A DNA stretch of 32,630 bases from contig CAYNWK010000038.1 in the NCBI GenBank assembly GCA_964400875.1, forward strand, positions 1 through 32,630. The letters run 5' to 3'. The position numbers were made by a program, and so were the translations under genes. The DNA comes from CAYNWK01 sp964400875. Lineage in GTDB: Bacteria > Chloroflexota > Anaerolineae > Anaerolineales > UBA4823. The notes below the pieces were generated by a model. The model was not told where the DNA came from. It was given only the letters and a program-made list of their open reading frames with translations, and searched no databases. Positions 32,629 to 32,630 of the stretch are shown in pieces (within the stretch, counting starts at the first letter, position 1; every line of letters starts with the position of its first letter).

Positions 32629-32630
32629 TT

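Noticed and set aside
1..32630. tRNA genes and CRISPR arrays
   Set aside because: No cloverleaf with a GTTCGAATCC-like arm and no regularly spaced repeats were found on either strand by reading; a tRNA or CRISPR program was not run.

Overview
The window looks like a chromosomal segment of a bacterium of the Chloroflexota, most likely class Anaerolineae. This is inferred from gene content and style, not from a database match. Supporting points are a mevalonate-pathway HMG-CoA reductase, an endonuclease-type MutL, a KimA-like permease beside two RCK proteins, the rpmH-rnpA-yidD-yidC-jag and parA-parB clusters, several TATAAT boxes 6-9 bases before a start codon, and moderately high G+C. Coding density is high, and no tRNA, rRNA or CRISPR array was found.

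Layout. 1-3.9 kb (+): the 3' end of an ND2/NuoN-like proton-channel subunit, a cysteine-free coiled-coil protein and the selenocysteine elongation factor SelB. 3.9-7.6 kb (-): mutL, an HMG-CoA reductase with an extra N-terminal domain, and a small acidic protein. 7.7-9.4 kb (+): a HAD phosphatase, a one-helix membrane protein and an orphan CoA-transferase alpha subunit. 9.7-14 kb (+): three consecutive membrane-anchored proteases (S41/CtpA, YugP-type zinc protease, HtrA) and a UPF0104 membrane protein. 14.1-17.5 kb (+): a potassium module made of a KimA-like APC transporter and two RCK/TrkA proteins. 17.6-21.5 kb (+): rpmH, rnpA, yidD, a PQQ-repeat lipoprotein, yidC and jag behind a strong promoter. 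21.5-26.9 kb (+): a PfkB kinase, parA, parB, a YtcJ-like amidohydrolase and YihY. 26.9-30 kb (-): an operon of a receiver/TadZ-like ATPase fusion, a Sir2 deacylase and a GAF histidine kinase. 30.2-32.6 kb: tilS (+), a tyrosine-recombinase-fold protein that appears to have lost its catalytic residues (-), and a pair of direct repeats at the right edge that may be the end of an insertion sequence.

The most notable non-genic signal is a family of three ~90-bp imperfect-palindrome elements (635-724, 10991-11076, 16047-16137). They have related inverted ends and an internal hairpin, and are flanked by apparent 8-bp target duplications matching at 8/8, 6/8 and 7/8 positions. They behave like a MITE, and one copy landed in the stop codon of the KimA-like gene and rebuilt it. 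Other points of interest are the Sir2 two-component operon, the degenerate recombinase, leaderless-type promoters, an extended ribosomal protein L34, and a palindrome at the predicted transcription start of rpmH.
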